Below are positions 6,588 through 13,613 of a stretch of DNA of 18,337 nucleotides, in pieces. The translations under genes and the position numbers were made by a program. Under the pieces are notes generated by a model. The model searched no databases and was not told the origin of the DNA. It saw nothing but the letters and a program-made list of their open reading frames with translations. The DNA lies in the NCBI GenBank assembly GCA_943330925.2, contig CALQJP020000017.1, forward strand, positions 1 to 18,337. The letters run 5' to 3'. The DNA comes from Chryseobacterium gleum (GTDB taxonomy: Bacteria > Bacteroidota > Bacteroidia > Flavobacteriales_D > Sanyastnellaceae). How positions within the stretch are numbered: the first letter of the stretch is position 1; each line of letters begins with the position of its first letter.

Positions 6588-7862
6588 ATGCTTCAAGTTT
6601 CTCAACTCCGCGAAAACCGCGACCGCATCCTTGCCGGCCTCGCAAAACGCAACAAAGACTTCAGCCAGCAAATCGACGAAATCATTCGCCTCGATGAAAT
6701 ACGTCGTAAAACCCAAAACGACCTCGACAACAACCTGGCGGAGGCTAACAAACTTTCGAAGGAAATTGGTGACTTCTTCAAGAGCGGTAAAAAAGAGGAA
6801 GCTGAAGCTGCAAAACCTCGCGTGGCAGCGCTGAAAGAAGCTGCTAAAGAACTCGAGCAAACACTCCAGCAAACCGAAGACGCGCAGAAACAGTTGCTCT
6901 ATACCATTCCCAACGTGCCGAACGAAATCGTGCCCAATGGTAAGGTAGCGGAAGACAATGTTGAGGTATACATCTGGGGCAGCTTGCCACAACTGGGTGA
7001 GCAGAAAAAACCACACTGGGACCTCATTGAAGAATACGACCTCATCGATTTCGAGCTTGGAACTAAGATAACAGGGGCCGGATTTCCTGTATACAAAGGG
7101 GCCGGAGCCAAGTTGCAACGTGCCCTCATCAACTTCTTCCTCGATGAAGCAACAAAGGCCGGATACCGCGAATTTCAGCCGCCACTCATGGTGAACGAAG
7201 CAAGCGGTTTTGGCACAGGGCAATTGCCCGACAAAGAAGGCCAGATGTATCACGTGGGCGTGGACGATCTGTACCTCATACCCACAGCCGAAGTGCCACT
7301 CACCAACCTATATCGCGATGTAATTCTCAAAGAAGAACAACTGCCCGTAAAAATGACCGGCTATACGCCGTGCTTCCGTCGCGAGGCCGGCAGCTGGGGA
7401 GCTCACGTGCGCGGCCTCAATCGCCTGCATCAATTCGATAAAGTTGAAATCGTGCAGTTGGTGCACCCCGACCATTCCTACCGCATTCTCGATGAAATGG
7501 TGGAGCACGTGAAAGGTATCCTTCAGAAACTCGAACTCCACTTCCGTGTCATTCGCTTGTGCGGTGGCGACATGGGCTTCACCTCTGCACTTACCTACGA
7601 TTTTGAAGCGTGGAGCGGCGCCCAAGAGCGTTGGTTGGAAGTTAGCTCAACCTCCAACTTCGAAACGTTTCAGGCCAACCGATTAAAATGCCGTTTCAAA
7701 AACAGTGATGGTAAGGCCCAACTGGTGCATACGCTCAATGGCAGTGCGCTTGCCTTACCTCGCATCGTTGCTTCGTTGCTTGAAAACAATCAAACCGCTG
7801 AAGGCATTCGCATTCCCGCTGCCCTTGTGCCATACACAGGCTTCGACATGATCCGTAAATAA
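6588..7862 (+). CDS. serS: Seryl-tRNA synthetase
   Basis: SerRS charges tRNA(Ser), and also tRNA(Sec) where present, using ATP in the cytoplasm. The 424-residue protein opens with the long antiparallel coiled-coil arm that grips the tRNA variable loop (about residues 28-100, from NKDFSQQIDEI to LEQTLQQTEDAQ). The class II core carries the TAE motif at residues 233-235 (PTAEVPLTNLY), motif 2 at about 262-275 (CFRREAGSWGAHVRG, with Arg264, Arg265 and Glu266), and motif 3 with NGSALALPR starting at Asn384. The length is normal. The gene stands between two terminators and appears monocistronic. An antisense reading of 223 residues inside it is a frame shadow. Confidence 0.98.
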   Translation: MLQVSQLRENRDRILAGLAKRNKDFSQQIDEIIRLDEIRRKTQNDLDNNLAEANKLSKEIGDFFKSGKKEEAEAAKPRVAALKEAAKELEQTLQQTEDAQKQLLYTIPNVPNEIVPNGKVAEDNVEVYIWGSLPQLGEQKKPHWDLIEEYDLIDFELGTKITGAGFPVYKGAGAKLQRALINFFLDEATKAGYREFQPPLMVNEASGFGTGQLPDKEGQMYHVGVDDLYLIPTAEVPLTNLYRDVILKEEQLPVKMTGYTPCFRREAGSWGAHVRGLNRLHQFDKVEIVQLVHPDHSYRILDEMVEHVKGILQKLELHFRVIRLCGGDMGFTSALTYDFEAWSGAQERWLEVSSTSNFETFQANRLKCRFKNSDGKAQLVHTLNGSALALPRIVASLLENNQTAEGIRIPAALVPYTGFDMIRK

Positions 7863-7863
7863 T

Positions 7864-7922
7864 TCGCTGCTGAGAAGACGACACTTGAACGATGTCGAAG
7901 CAAGCGAGGTTTTTGATTTTTT
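7864..7922 (+). terminator. Likely terminator after serS
   Basis: TCGCTGCT (7864-7871) pairs, with one bulge, with AGCAAGCGA (7899-7907). An inner CGACA/TGTCG stem lies within. Two T runs follow (7910-7914 and 7917-7922). The stem is longer and more interrupted than that after rpmA, so efficiency is uncertain. Confidence 0.6.
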
Positions 7923-7933
7923 CATAATTCATC

Positions 7934-7957
7934 ACCCATGAGCCACGCGGCATGGGT
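7934..7957. repeat. 7-bp inverted repeat upstream of the lipoprotein gene
   Basis: ACCCATG (7934-7940) and CATGGGT (7951-7957) form a perfect inverted repeat with a 10-nt spacer. It ends exactly where the candidate -7 box begins, so it would occupy the -10 to -33 spacer. It could be an operator or a second RNA hairpin. An ATG inside it (7938) is not the likely gene start. Confidence 0.4.
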
Positions 7958-7965
7958 TAACTTAG
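7958..7965 (+). promoter_or_regulatory. Candidate -7 promoter box for the lipoprotein-TPR unit
   Basis: TAACTTAG is one base from TAnnTTTG and ends 5 nt before the ATG at 7971, the same spacing as for the PorV-like gene and serS. Its position supports 7971, not 7938, as the start. Confidence 0.38.
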
Positions 7966-7970
7966 CTGCC

Positions 7971-8546
7971 ATGCGATTCTCTAAGCATATTCAATTGTTC
8001 ATGGTTGCTGCCGCAATTGCGCTGGTGCACGCGTGCAATGAACCCCGAAATTTCGACAACGAGATTCATGCAATTGATTCGCTGCACCTGGCCATGGATG
8101 CGACAGTACAATTGCTCGATTCGGGTTCGCTGCAAATTTCCGACTCCATCACCCGACAATTGAAGTACATCCAAAAGAATTTTCGAGGTGACATGAAACA
8201 GAACATGGCCGAGGCGTTGCTTCGGTATGGCGACTATCGCAAAAAAGTGGCGACGCTTGAACAATGGAAAGACTCTCTTCACTATCGAAAAGACCAGTTA
8301 GAAAACGAACTGTATGCATTTCGCAATACGCTGGCCGACCGGTCAACGCACGATAGAATGAACCGCGAAATCAACGAACTCTATGCAGACACTGTGCTGC
8401 AAAACCTCGTTGGCAAGCAGCAGCAGTGGCATGCCAAAATCAACGAATGGATGCAACAACAAAAAACGGTTCACGAAACGTGGAGCTTGCTCAACGATAC
8501 CATTCTGAATTGGAAACTTGCCATACCCCAACAAAAACAACCATGA
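7971..8546 (+). CDS. Predicted lipoprotein of unknown function, helical
   Basis: I do not recognise the family. With the start at 7971 the product is 191 residues: a short basic head (MRFSKH), a hydrophobic stretch, and LVHAC with Cys22 as likely lipidation site. His at -2 makes the lipobox slightly atypical. The earlier in-frame ATG at 7938 adds 11 residues and lies inside an inverted repeat and promoter box, so it is not used. The mature part is polar and probably mostly alpha-helical, rich in Gln, Asp and Lys, with likely coiled-coil stretches (around DSLHYRKDQLENELYAF and VGKQQQWHAKINEWMQQQ). The stop overlaps the start of the TPR gene as ATGA, so the two are likely translationally coupled and may act together in the periplasm or at the outer membrane (inference). 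Confidence 0.72.
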   Translation: MRFSKHIQLFMVAAAIALVHACNEPRNFDNEIHAIDSLHLAMDATVQLLDSGSLQISDSITRQLKYIQKNFRGDMKQNMAEALLRYGDYRKKVATLEQWKDSLHYRKDQLENELYAFRNTLADRSTHDRMNREINELYADTVLQNLVGKQQQWHAKINEWMQQQKTVHETWSLLNDTILNWKLAIPQQKQP

Positions 8547-10360
8547 TAAAGCATTTGTTATTCGTATTCGGAATTATGCTTTGCGGAATTGCTGCCAGCG
8601 CGCAGGAAACGGACATGGAATTGGCTGACTATTACTACAACCAAGGCATGTTTGAGCAGGCCAAACTTTACTACGAGAAAATCTATAAAACCAATAAGAC
8701 TTCCAAGGTATTCAATAACTATCTCAACACGTTGATAGAACTGCGCGACTTCGAAGAAGCCGAAAAAATGGCGAAAAAGAAGATCAAGGAAGACGCAAAA
8801 GATGGCGTTGGATATGTGAAGCTCGGCGACCTCTACCTAAAATTCAATTTGCCCGAAAAAGCGAAAGAACAATTCGACGAGGCCGTGAAAAGAGTTGAAC
8901 CTACGCGCTCCAATATTCAACGACTAGCCAATGAATTCGGGCTTATCAACGAATACGATTACGCACTCAAGGTCTACGAAAAAGGCAGGGAGCAATCGAA
9001 AGATGGCTATAACTTCACGTATGAAGTTGCCAATATGAAAGGCAACTTGGGCGATTATGTCGGCATGACAGAAGCATTTCTGGACCTCATCGGTGAGGAG
9101 CCTCATTACCTGCAAACGGTGCAAAACTCCTTCAACCGCTTGCTGAACCTGGAAGAAAATGCGGAGAATATGGAGATGCTGAAAACCGCCTTACTCAAGC
9201 GGGCTCAGAAATTTCCGGATCAAACAATCTATGCTGAAATGCTTGCATGGCTTTTCATGCAAAAGAAAGATTTTGCTTCCGCCCTCATCCAATCGATTGC
9301 ACTCGATAAGCGACAAAACGAAAACGGAAGTCGCCTGATCAACCTGGCCCAACTCGCCATGAACAACGGCGATTTCGAAACAGCACGCAGGGCCTACCAG
9401 GCAGTTATTGAAAAAGGTCCGGCCTCCGATTACTACATCACGGCTCGCATCGAAAAACTCCAGGTATCAAAAGAAGAGCTCGCCCAAAAACCGGGCAGCG
9501 ATTCAGCACTGTATAGCCAACTGGAAAACGATTACATCGGTGCACTCGCTGAAATTGGCCGCACACACGAAACTGCGATTCTTATGAAGGAGCTGGCTCA
9601 TGTGCAAGCCTTTCATTTAAAGAAATCGACCGATGCGGTAGCGCTGCTGCGCGACGCCATCGCATTGCCCGGTATTTTCAATAAAACTCAAGCACTCTGC
9701 AAATTGGAACTTGGCGATGTACAAGTGTTCAATGGTGATATTTGGGATGCTTCGTTGCTTTTTTCGCAAGTCGAACTCGATTTTAAAGACGACGTTCTGG
9801 GCAATGAAGCGAAGTTTCGGAATGCCAGAATATCCTATTTCACCGGCGATTTCGAATGGGCGCAAGGCCAACTCGACGCGCTCAAAGCTTCGACCTCCAA
9901 ATTGATTTCGAACGACGCCATCGACCTTTCGCTGCTCATTACCGACAACTTCAACATGGACACTACTACTGCACCCATGATGATGTATGCGCGCGCCGAT
10001 TTGCTTGCCTATCAGAACAGATACGACGAGTGCATTACCACCCTCGACTCCATCCTTACGGAATATCCGGCACACAGCCTGACCGACGAAATAAAAATGC
10101 TGAAGGCTTCTATTTATATGAAGCAAGCGCAATTCGACTTGGCCAGAGATTTATACCAAAATGTGGTTGACCTTCACTTCGCAGACATCACCGCCGACGA
10201 TGCATTGTTCAAGCTGGCGTTGTTGCAAGAGCAAGTCTACAAAGACAACGCAAAAGCAATGTCGCTCTTCGAAAAGCTCATCACGGAATTTCCCGCAAGT
10301 CTGTATGTTGTGGAATCGCGCAAACACTTTAGGGCTTTGCGCGGCGATGAGTTGAATTAA
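8543..10360 (+). CDS. Exported tetratricopeptide-repeat protein
   Basis: The 605-residue protein starts at ATG 8543, overlapping the lipoprotein stop as ATGA. That start yields a clean signal peptide (MIKHLLFVFGIMLCGIAASA|QE). An upstream in-frame ATG at 8426 would bury the signal peptide and overlap the lipoprotein by 121 nt. TPR-like helix pairs run through most of the chain, for example ADYYYNQGMFEQAKLYYEKI, YVKLGDLYLKFNLPEKAKEQF, LAQLAMNNGDFETARRAYQAV, and near the C-terminus ASIYMKQAQFDLARDLYQNV and ALLQEQVYKDNAKAMSLFEKL. The C-terminal repeats resemble the BamD/YbgF type (LFEKLITEFPASLYVVESRK). TPR proteins are protein-binding scaffolds, so the role is unknown. The stop shares the bases TTAA with the stop of the convergent kinase gene. 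Confidence 0.9.
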   Translation: MIKHLLFVFGIMLCGIAASAQETDMELADYYYNQGMFEQAKLYYEKIYKTNKTSKVFNNYLNTLIELRDFEEAEKMAKKKIKEDAKDGVGYVKLGDLYLKFNLPEKAKEQFDEAVKRVEPTRSNIQRLANEFGLINEYDYALKVYEKGREQSKDGYNFTYEVANMKGNLGDYVGMTEAFLDLIGEEPHYLQTVQNSFNRLLNLEENAENMEMLKTALLKRAQKFPDQTIYAEMLAWLFMQKKDFASALIQSIALDKRQNENGSRLINLAQLAMNNGDFETARRAYQAVIEKGPASDYYITARIEKLQVSKEELAQKPGSDSALYSQLENDYIGALAEIGRTHETAILMKELAHVQAFHLKKSTDAVALLRDAIALPGIFNKTQALCKLELGDVQVFNGDIWDASLLFSQVELDFKDDVLGNEAKFRNARISYFTGDFEWAQGQLDALKASTSKLISNDAIDLSLLITDNFNMDTTTAPMMMYARADLLAYQNRYDECITTLDSILTEYPAHSLTDEIKMLKASIYMKQAQFDLARDLYQNVVDLHFADITADDALFKLALLQEQVYKDNAKAMSLFEKLITEFPASLYVVESRKHFRALRGDELN

Positions 10361-12897
10361 CGAAACAATCCGTCATCAATACCTCGGTTGATTTGCTCGA
10401 GGGCCTTGTCGAAATTGAAATCAGACAATGACGTTTGAACTTCCTTCAGGCAAGTAACAGCAGCTCCTTCACCGCCATTGGACAACGCCTCCTCAATCAT
10501 ATCCAACGCAACCGAATCGTTTTCGGATATGGACGCTTTCAGTTGAATGGCAAACTCACTCCAATTTCTTTCCACTGTTTCTTTTGCAACATCTCTTGTG
10601 GCAACTTCCGGCTTTATCTTATCTCGAATTGATCCAATCAGTTCATCCAACTTCACCGTCAGCAATTGCATTTGAGATATGAGATCGACCCGAATCTTCT
10701 GCTCCCCTGCATCCTTTGCAGACTTCAATTGAACCGAAAGTTTGCTCGATAACTCATACACGTCCGTAGCCCCTACATTGCCGCTTACTCCGGCGAGCGT
10801 GTGCAGATAGTCGGCCAAACCGGATACGTCGCTATTCATAACCATAGTGCGCACTTCAGTGGCAACGTTCACATATCGATTACCAAACTTCAGCAGCAAC
10901 GCATGATAAGATGCTTTCTTCGAACCCGATCGCTTCAGCCCTTCTTCATATTTCAATCCCGTTATTTGAATCGCTGACTTCGTTCGCTCTGCACCCTCAG
11001 TTACTACCGAATCTATTGATATACCTCGGATGTGTTTGACCAACGTTCGGTAAAGCACATCGGGATCGATGGGCTTGGTGATGTGGTCGTTCATGCCGGC
11101 TGCCAAACTCTTTTCATACTCGCCCTTTATAGCATGCGCCGTCATGGCAACAATCGGCAATTCATCGGCCTTCACGCGTGTTCTGATTTCGCGAGTGGCT
11201 GCAAGGCCGTCCATCTCGGGCATCTGAATATCCATGAGCACCAAATCATACGACTGTCCCTGTGTCATTTCCACAGCCATGATACCGTTTACCGCAGCAT
11301 CTACATGCGCCCCAACATCTTCGAGCAGTTCCGTAGCGAGATCCATGTTTATCTCATTGTCTTCAACCAGCAGCAAGCGAACTCCTTTCAGATGCTGCCT
11401 GTACAACCCCATATAGTCAACTTCTTCTCGTTTCGATCGAATACGCCTTTGATCCTGTTGTAACACATCTGCGATGGTGTCATTCAACGTAGAAATTCCG
11501 ATTGGCTTTATCAGAAGGCCATCCACCAAATTCTTATTGAGTGCGTCGCGCACAGCCTCCGCACCATGTGATGTAACCATTACAACCGATGGCACTTTTT
11601 CGGGAGCACCGTCCTTGATATCCTTTACCAATTCCAATCCGGTCATACCGGGCATCTTCCAATCAACTACAAGCAGTGCGATTTCCTCTCCTCGCTCCAG
11701 CACTTCATTCCAGATTTTTTTTGCATCCGGTGCGTTTTCGGCTACGAGTACATTGAATCCAAGCGACTCCAGCATCTCTGTTAATACCATGCGCGCACTT
11801 TCAGAGTCATCTGCGAGCAATGCGGTCAAGCCATAATTGGGCATCGGTAATGCCTCTTCAGGTGCTTCTGCATTTGAGAAAAACGCATTGAAGGTAAATT
11901 CCGAGCCAACACCCGATTCACTTGTTGCTGTAAGCTCACCATCCATCATCTCTACTATGCGGCGACAAATAGTCAAACCCAGGCCGGTTCCTCCATACTT
12001 CCGCGTGGTCGACAAGTCGGCCTGTTGAAACGGATTGAACAGATTATTGAGTTGAGTTTCTGTAATACCTATGCCGGAATCTCGAATACTGAAATTCACA
12101 ATGCATCCGTAGGGGAGCGATTTCAGCAGCTTCGCCATCACACGAATTTCGCCGCGCTCTGTAAACTTCGCGGCATTGTCGGTAAGGTTGAGCAACACCT
12201 GGCGTAATCGCAAACTATCACCCAATACATAGCGTGGTATAGCCACATCTACATACGTGATAAACTCAACTTCCGATTTGTGCTGCAGTTTTACATTCAC
12301 AGCATCGGCCACTTCCGACACCACTTCTGCAATTGCCATAGTATCGGCTTCAAGCGTAAGCTTACCGGCTTCTATCTTCGAAAAATCCAGGATGTCATCG
12401 ATAATGCGAAGCAGGTTCTTGGCCGATACATCGATCTTCCGATGGTAGTCAACTTGCTTTTCACTCAGGGGCGTTTTGCCCATCAGATAGTTCATTCCGA
12501 TGATGGCATTCATCGGTGTCCGAATTTCATGCGACATATTCGCCAAAAACTCGCTCTTCGAGCGACTCGAACTTTCGGCCATCTGCCGCAGCACCGCCAT
12601 TTGCTCGTAGCGCTCGTTGGCATCGGTAGCCGCTCGATTGGCAATGTCTATTTTTCTACTGCCAAACCAAGAATAGAATGCAATGGCAAACGGCGCCAAA
12701 TCGGCCACCCAGCAGGCTGGGGTGCTGATGTGTACCTGCCACAAACCGGCAAGGGTAATTTCAGTCAACGACCATTCAGCTTCGATGTAGGTAATGAGCG
12801 CCGAAATCAGACATCCCAGCAGGAAACCCAACGCAATGTGAATTTCCTTCTCTGTTTTGAACGCTTTTCGGATAAATGCACTGTCTTCAAGAGCCAT
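10357..12897 (-). CDS. Hybrid sensor histidine kinase with two receiver domains and Hpt
   Basis: The 846-residue protein is a multi-step phosphorelay kinase. Two hydrophobic segments lie near residues 19-38 and 58-77, with only a short stretch between them and no recognisable sensor domain. They are followed by a dimerisation domain with His123 (FLANMSHEIRTPMNAIIGM), an ATPase domain with N box (about 235-244), DSGIG (273-277) and GGTGLGL (302-308), a first receiver with Asp412 (VVDWKMPG), a second receiver with Asp556 (LMDIQMPEMDG) and Lys608, and an Hpt-like domain with His699 (LHTLAGVSGNVGA). About 130 helical residues follow the phosphorylatable His. The usual Lys after the Hpt His (HxLKG) is Ala. 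No separate response regulator lies nearby, so its output is elsewhere. It is 13 nt downstream of yceI and probably co-transcribed with it. Confidence 0.95.
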   Translation of the reverse strand: MALEDSAFIRKAFKTEKEIHIALGFLLGCLISALITYIEAEWSLTEITLAGLWQVHISTPACWVADLAPFAIAFYSWFGSRKIDIANRAATDANERYEQMAVLRQMAESSSRSKSEFLANMSHEIRTPMNAIIGMNYLMGKTPLSEKQVDYHRKIDVSAKNLLRIIDDILDFSKIEAGKLTLEADTMAIAEVVSEVADAVNVKLQHKSEVEFITYVDVAIPRYVLGDSLRLRQVLLNLTDNAAKFTERGEIRVMAKLLKSLPYGCIVNFSIRDSGIGITETQLNNLFNPFQQADLSTTRKYGGTGLGLTICRRIVEMMDGELTATSESGVGSEFTFNAFFSNAEAPEEALPMPNYGLTALLADDSESARMVLTEMLESLGFNVLVAENAPDAKKIWNEVLERGEEIALLVVDWKMPGMTGLELVKDIKDGAPEKVPSVVMVTSHGAEAVRDALNKNLVDGLLIKPIGISTLNDTIADVLQQDQRRIRSKREEVDYMGLYRQHLKGVRLLLVEDNEINMDLATELLEDVGAHVDAAVNGIMAVEMTQGQSYDLVLMDIQMPEMDGLAATREIRTRVKADELPIVAMTAHAIKGEYEKSLAAGMNDHITKPIDPDVLYRTLVKHIRGISIDSVVTEGAERTKSAIQITGLKYEEGLKRSGSKKASYHALLLKFGNRYVNVATEVRTMVMNSDVSGLADYLHTLAGVSGNVGATDVYELSSKLSVQLKSAKDAGEQKIRVDLISQMQLLTVKLDELIGSIRDKIKPEVATRDVAKETVERNWSEFAIQLKASISENDSVALDMIEEALSNGGEGAAVTCLKEVQTSLSDFNFDKALEQINRGIDDGLFR

Positions 12898-12910
12898 GAT
12901 GAAGCCTGTA

Positions 12911-13444
12911 CTAAACCTGCTTAATCATCTGCACGTTGATGAGGAGTTTCACCTCATCAGAAAGTACAATGCTGCCATCCTCCGTATTTGCGTTCCAATG
13001 CAAGCCAAAATCAGCGCGCATCAACGACCCGGAAATTTCAAATCCGGCTCTTGTAAGACCCCATGGATCAACCACTAAACCGGTATAATTCACTTGCATA
13101 GAAATAGACTTTTTCACACCACGTATGGTGATATCGCCATGCAGCACATAATTCTTATCGCCTGTCTTCTCCAACTTTCCTGCATCAAAACGCAAGGTTG
13201 GATGCGTAGCTGCATCGAAAAACTCGTTGGTGCGCAAGTGCTCATCGCGCTGACTGTTGCGCGTATTAACCGATGCTACCTCTGCTTCAAACTGCAATTC
13301 TGCATCCGAAAAATCCGGCGCATCCGAATTCATTGAGCCCGTGCTATTCTCAAATGTTCCGCTGACGTTGGTAATCATCATATGGCGCACTTTGAAAGTA
13401 ACTTCACTGTGCGCAGGATCCATAATCCAGAGTTGTTTTGACAT
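12911..13444 (-). CDS. YceI-family protein, no signal peptide
   Basis: YceI proteins are lipocalin-like beta-barrels that bind long isoprenoid or related hydrophobic ligands. The 177-residue product starts at the ATG at 13444 (MSKQLWIMDPAHSEVTFKVRHMMITNVSG), which is the family N-terminus. A longer frame from 13504 adds 20 unrelated residues and is rejected. Family features are DPAHSEVTFKVRHM, the VNTRNSQRDEHLRTNEFFD region, GDITIRGVKKSI and DEVKLLINVQMI. Many YceI members are periplasmic, but this one has no signal sequence and should be cytoplasmic. The kinase gene follows after 13 nt. Upstream, the box CATCTTTG (minus strand, 13478-13471) is one base from TAnnTTTG. Confidence 0.93.
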   Translation of the reverse strand: MSKQLWIMDPAHSEVTFKVRHMMITNVSGTFENSTGSMNSDAPDFSDAELQFEAEVASVNTRNSQRDEHLRTNEFFDAATHPTLRFDAGKLEKTGDKNYVLHGDITIRGVKKSISMQVNYTGLVVDPWGLTRAGFEISGSLMRADFGLHWNANTEDGSIVLSDEVKLLINVQMIKQV

Positions 13445-13470
13445 GTTTCGTGGTGATTTTATGTGAACCA

Positions 13471-13478
13471 CAAAGATG
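13471..13478 (-). promoter_or_regulatory. Weak candidate -7 promoter box for yceI-kinase
   Basis: On the minus strand CATCTTTG differs by one base from TAnnTTTG. It lies between the nrdA terminator and the yceI ATG, where a promoter is needed. No -33 partner is clear. Confidence 0.3.
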
Positions 13479-13513
13479 CACTCTTTTACACCTTTCGATG
13501 CCATTCTCCCAAT

Positions 13514-13540
13514 AAAAAAACCCCGGAGTTTCCTCCGGGG
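13514..13540 (-). terminator. Intrinsic terminator after nrdA
   Basis: CCCCGGAG (13521-13528) and CTCCGGGG (13533-13540) form a perfect 8-bp GC-rich stem with a 4-nt loop. In the minus-strand transcript it is followed by seven U residues (A run at 13514-13520). It lies 73 nt past the nrdA stop. A second weaker stem, GCGAG/CTCGC (13572-13576 with 13590-13594), lies between the stop and the terminator. Confidence 0.92.
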
Positions 13541-13613
13541 TAGATCAGTAAATCAACAGTTACTTGTGCGGGCGAGCATCAATTTATTTCTCGCTCCGAA
13601 CAACAATCGGTTT

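Noticed and set aside
6582..7253. 223-codon antisense reading frame inside serS
   Set aside because: Shadow of the coiled-coil arm of SerRS. The Phe/Val/Leu richness follows from reverse-complementing Lys/Glu/Gln codons.
7902..7910. 9-mer AAGCGAGGT shared between the serS 3' region and the nrdA leader (minus strand)
   Set aside because: A shared 9-mer in 18 kb on two strands is plausible by chance, and the flanks do not match.
8426..8542. Longer TPR protein starting at ATG 8426
   Set aside because: It would place the clear signal peptide 39 residues into the protein and overlap the lipoprotein gene by 121 nt.
13445..13504. 20-residue N-terminal extension of YceI, possibly a signal peptide
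   Set aside because: The added residues contain charged positions and no proper hydrophobic core or cleavage site, and the frame crosses the promoter box.
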